Source: Acinetobacter halotolerans (GTDB lineage Bacteria > Pseudomonadota > Gammaproteobacteria > Pseudomonadales > Moraxellaceae). Taken from it: 64,000 nucleotides of DNA. The position numbers were made by a program, and so were the translations under genes. Below the pieces are notes generated by a model. That model was not told where the DNA came from and made no database searches. It was given only the letters and a program-made list of their open reading frames with translations. Below are positions 62,364 to 64,000 of the stretch, piece after piece; the stretch's first letter is position 1; every line of letters begins with the position of its first letter. Where the stretch lies: the NCBI RefSeq assembly GCF_004208515.1, contig NZ_SGIM01000002.1, positions 248,001-312,000 of the forward strand. The letters are read 5' to 3'.

Positions 62364-62387
62364 AGAAGACAGTAAAAGCTGTCTTCT
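62364..62387 (+). terminator. Hairpin after the acyltransferase gene
   Basis: AGAAGACAG (62364-62372) pairs perfectly with CTGTCTTCT (62379-62387) across TAAAAG. Few T's follow, so termination is uncertain. Confidence 0.55.
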
Positions 62388-62462
62388 ATAACACTTTGTT
62401 GCAAATTCCTCTCATTTTCAGTGCTATATTAAATTTCTCCATTAGAATCATAGAGAAACCCC

Positions 62463-63905
62463 TTGAGACCGCTGCTGCTTGCATGTGGCTTATTTGCCAC
62501 GACCCAACTGAGTCATACGCAGGTCCTTTTGCCTACACAGGTGATGGGAGCAACTGAAGTCCCTGATATTGGCAGTGGTATAGGGTTACTCGACCAACAA
62601 AAAGAAAAATTCATCGGTGAAAAAGTTTATCGTCAAGTTCATCGACAAATGCCTATACTTCAAGATGCTTGGTTGGAAGATCAATTTTTACAAGTTTTCT
62701 CAGGCATTTTAAGTCAAACCCAACTGGGGCAGCCGATTGGTTTGGTGGTGATCAAAGATCCCCAAATTAATGCCTTTGCTGTACCTGGTGGTTTATTTGC
62801 AATAAATACGGGTTTGATTACGTCCGCTAAAAATTTAGATGAAATCGCAGGCGTTATGGCGCATGAAATCGCCCATGTCACGCAACGACATTACAGCCGA
62901 TCACAAGAAGCATTTAAGGGACAAGGATTATTGGCTTTGGCTGGGATCCTCGTTGGTGCTGCGATTGCCTCACAGGCTGATGGTGATGTCGGCTCAGCGG
63001 TAATGTTGGGAACGCAAGCCGCTTTAATTGATAAACAACTGAGCTATAGTCGTAATCAAGAGCGTGAAGCAGATCGTATCGGTATGCAGTTTATGTATTC
63101 AGCAGGGTACAATCCGCAGAGTATGGCGGATTATTTTGAAACCATGCATCGGGCGACCAGTCGAGTTAGCTTTTTGCCAGATTTTTGGTTAACTCATCCA
63201 TTAACCACTGAACGTATGAGTGAAGCTCGTCTGCGTGCCAATCAACTGCCTAAAGTGAAATCAAAGATTTATGATCTCAATTTTGACATATTGAAATGGT
63301 ATACCTACGTCACTTCAAATCAAGCCACAGAAATTCAGATACAATCTCTTGCCTCGCAGAAGAATGTTGCAGCACAACTGGCGCTCAGTAAGTTTTATTT
63401 AGAGCAAGGTGATTATGCTCAAGCACAGTCAAATCTTGATTTGGTGAAAGTGAAATTAAAATCTCATATATTGGTTCCACTCATTCAAACCGATATTTAT
63501 TTGGGGCAAAATAAACTTGAGCTGGCAGAGAATACGATTGCACCGATTCAAAGAACGATGCCTGAAAATCGCGCTTTATCTTATAAATTCGCTGAAGTCT
63601 TAATTCGACAAGGACAAGTTGCACAAGCGCAAACCTTAGTTCAACGATTCATTCATAAGAACCAACGTGATATTCGAGGATGGCAACTGTTGCAACAAGC
63701 AGCAAACTTAGACAAAAGCTCACCATTACAAGCTGTGAATGTCTTATGCTATCGTGCAGAGGTTGAGTATTGGTCGGGCTATGAGGAAAATGCAATTAAA
63801 TCCATGTTACATGCGCAACGACTTGCAAAAGGGAATATGGCAATGTCAGCGAAAATTGAATCTCGTTTAAAGCAAATGCAAGATGACTACCGTAGGAAAA
63901 TTTAA
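62463..63905 (+). CDS. M48 family metalloprotease with TPR-like repeats (BepA-like)
   Basis: Periplasmic zinc protease and outer-membrane assembly quality-control factor. A TTG start (62463) opens a hydrophobic N-terminus (MRPLLLACGLFATTQL), likely a signal peptide; an in-frame stop lies 10 bp upstream, so no earlier start is possible. The zinc motif AHEIAH is at about residues 133-138 with the third ligand in QEREADRIGMQF (about 199-210). C-terminal helical repeats (about 290-470) form a TPR domain. 480 residues, like BepA/YfgC. Confidence 0.9.
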   Translation: MRPLLLACGLFATTQLSHTQVLLPTQVMGATEVPDIGSGIGLLDQQKEKFIGEKVYRQVHRQMPILQDAWLEDQFLQVFSGILSQTQLGQPIGLVVIKDPQINAFAVPGGLFAINTGLITSAKNLDEIAGVMAHEIAHVTQRHYSRSQEAFKGQGLLALAGILVGAAIASQADGDVGSAVMLGTQAALIDKQLSYSRNQEREADRIGMQFMYSAGYNPQSMADYFETMHRATSRVSFLPDFWLTHPLTTERMSEARLRANQLPKVKSKIYDLNFDILKWYTYVTSNQATEIQIQSLASQKNVAAQLALSKFYLEQGDYAQAQSNLDLVKVKLKSHILVPLIQTDIYLGQNKLELAENTIAPIQRTMPENRALSYKFAEVLIRQGQVAQAQTLVQRFIHKNQRDIRGWQLLQQAANLDKSSPLQAVNVLCYRAEVEYWSGYEENAIKSMLHAQRLAKGNMAMSAKIESRLKQMQDDYRRKI

Positions 63906-63957
63906 TTCTTAATTTGATGTGGTGGAATTAGCTTGCTGAAAATTTGAGAGTAATTAC

Positions 63958-64000
63958 ATGGAAATTAAATTAGAAAAATTCAACATACAAGACTTTCATT
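63958..64000 (+). CDS. Start of a further gene, truncated by the window edge
   Basis: An ATG at 63958 follows a GAGAG ribosome-binding site by about 7 bp, and 14 codons (MEIKLEKFNIQDF then H) remain open to the window end. The short start looks like a cytosolic protein, but the family cannot be called. Confidence 0.45.
   Translation, partial: MEIKLEKFNIQDFH

Overview
The window looks like chromosomal DNA of an Acinetobacter species. It is AT-rich. It carries the Acinetobacter-type SOS pair ddrR/umuDAb (UmuDAb with A83-G84, S119 and K156), a FilA-like surface protein, fdxA close to mutS, and many small hypothetical genes of the kind seen in that genus. No rRNA, tRNA, CRISPR array, insertion sequence or prophage was seen.

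Layout. 1-2.8 kb: the end of a type I secretion exporter (ABC ATPase plus HlyD-type adaptor). 2.9-10.9 kb: housekeeping genes (YigZ-like, hexapeptide acyltransferase, tandem universal stress protein, O-methyltransferase, M15 peptidase-like lipoprotein, fdxA, GNAT, mutS). 11.3-17.2 kb: a solute-binding protein, a LysR regulator, a probable tcuA (tricarballylate dehydrogenase) remnant and a complete tripartite tricarboxylate transporter tctCBA with an internal terminator after tctC. 17.4-20.4 kb: a hydrolase/SDR/unknown-gene operon divergent from a TetR gene, with two perfect 19-bp palindromes between them. 21-24 kb: an overlapping four-gene cluster (acyl-CoA-dehydrogenase-like, PIG-L deacetylase, NodS-like methyltransferase, family 2 glycosyltransferase) that looks like an uncharacterised glycoconjugate pathway. 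24-26 kb: a SRAP-fold protein without its catalytic cysteine, and an MFS transporter with a structured leader.

26.3-40.6 kb reads as a stress/desiccation island: trehalose synthesis (otsB-otsA), two members of an unknown gene family, small hydrophilic or disordered proteins, a DUF421 membrane protein, a CinA-C protein, a heme-oxygenase-like di-iron protein, the large catalase katE, a methyltransferase and a YghA-type SDR. A perfect 12 x 8-bp tandem repeat lies in it. 40.8-43.3 kb is the divergent ddrR / umuDAb-umuC SOS locus with a UmuDAb-type operator.

43.6-50.9 kb: a tripartite RND efflux system (outer-membrane factor divergent from tetR-adaptor-pump-SDR), with a matching 24-bp operator in front of each arm. 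50.9-58.4 kb: an HxlR/reductase pair, a FilA-like protein with a degenerate C39-like partner, a TetR regulator, and an AraC regulator divergent from a natural fusion of fatty acid desaturase and ferredoxin reductase. 58.6-64 kb: an NAPE-PLD-like hydrolase, a possible DNA polymerase III psi-like protein, a GhrB-type dehydrogenase, an acyltransferase, a BepA-like M48 protease with TPR-like repeats and the first codons of one more gene.

Where a start codon was moved to an internal codon, the reason (Shine-Dalgarno spacing, signal peptide, family alignment) is given in the entry. All functional calls come from reading the translated sequence; no database search was run.
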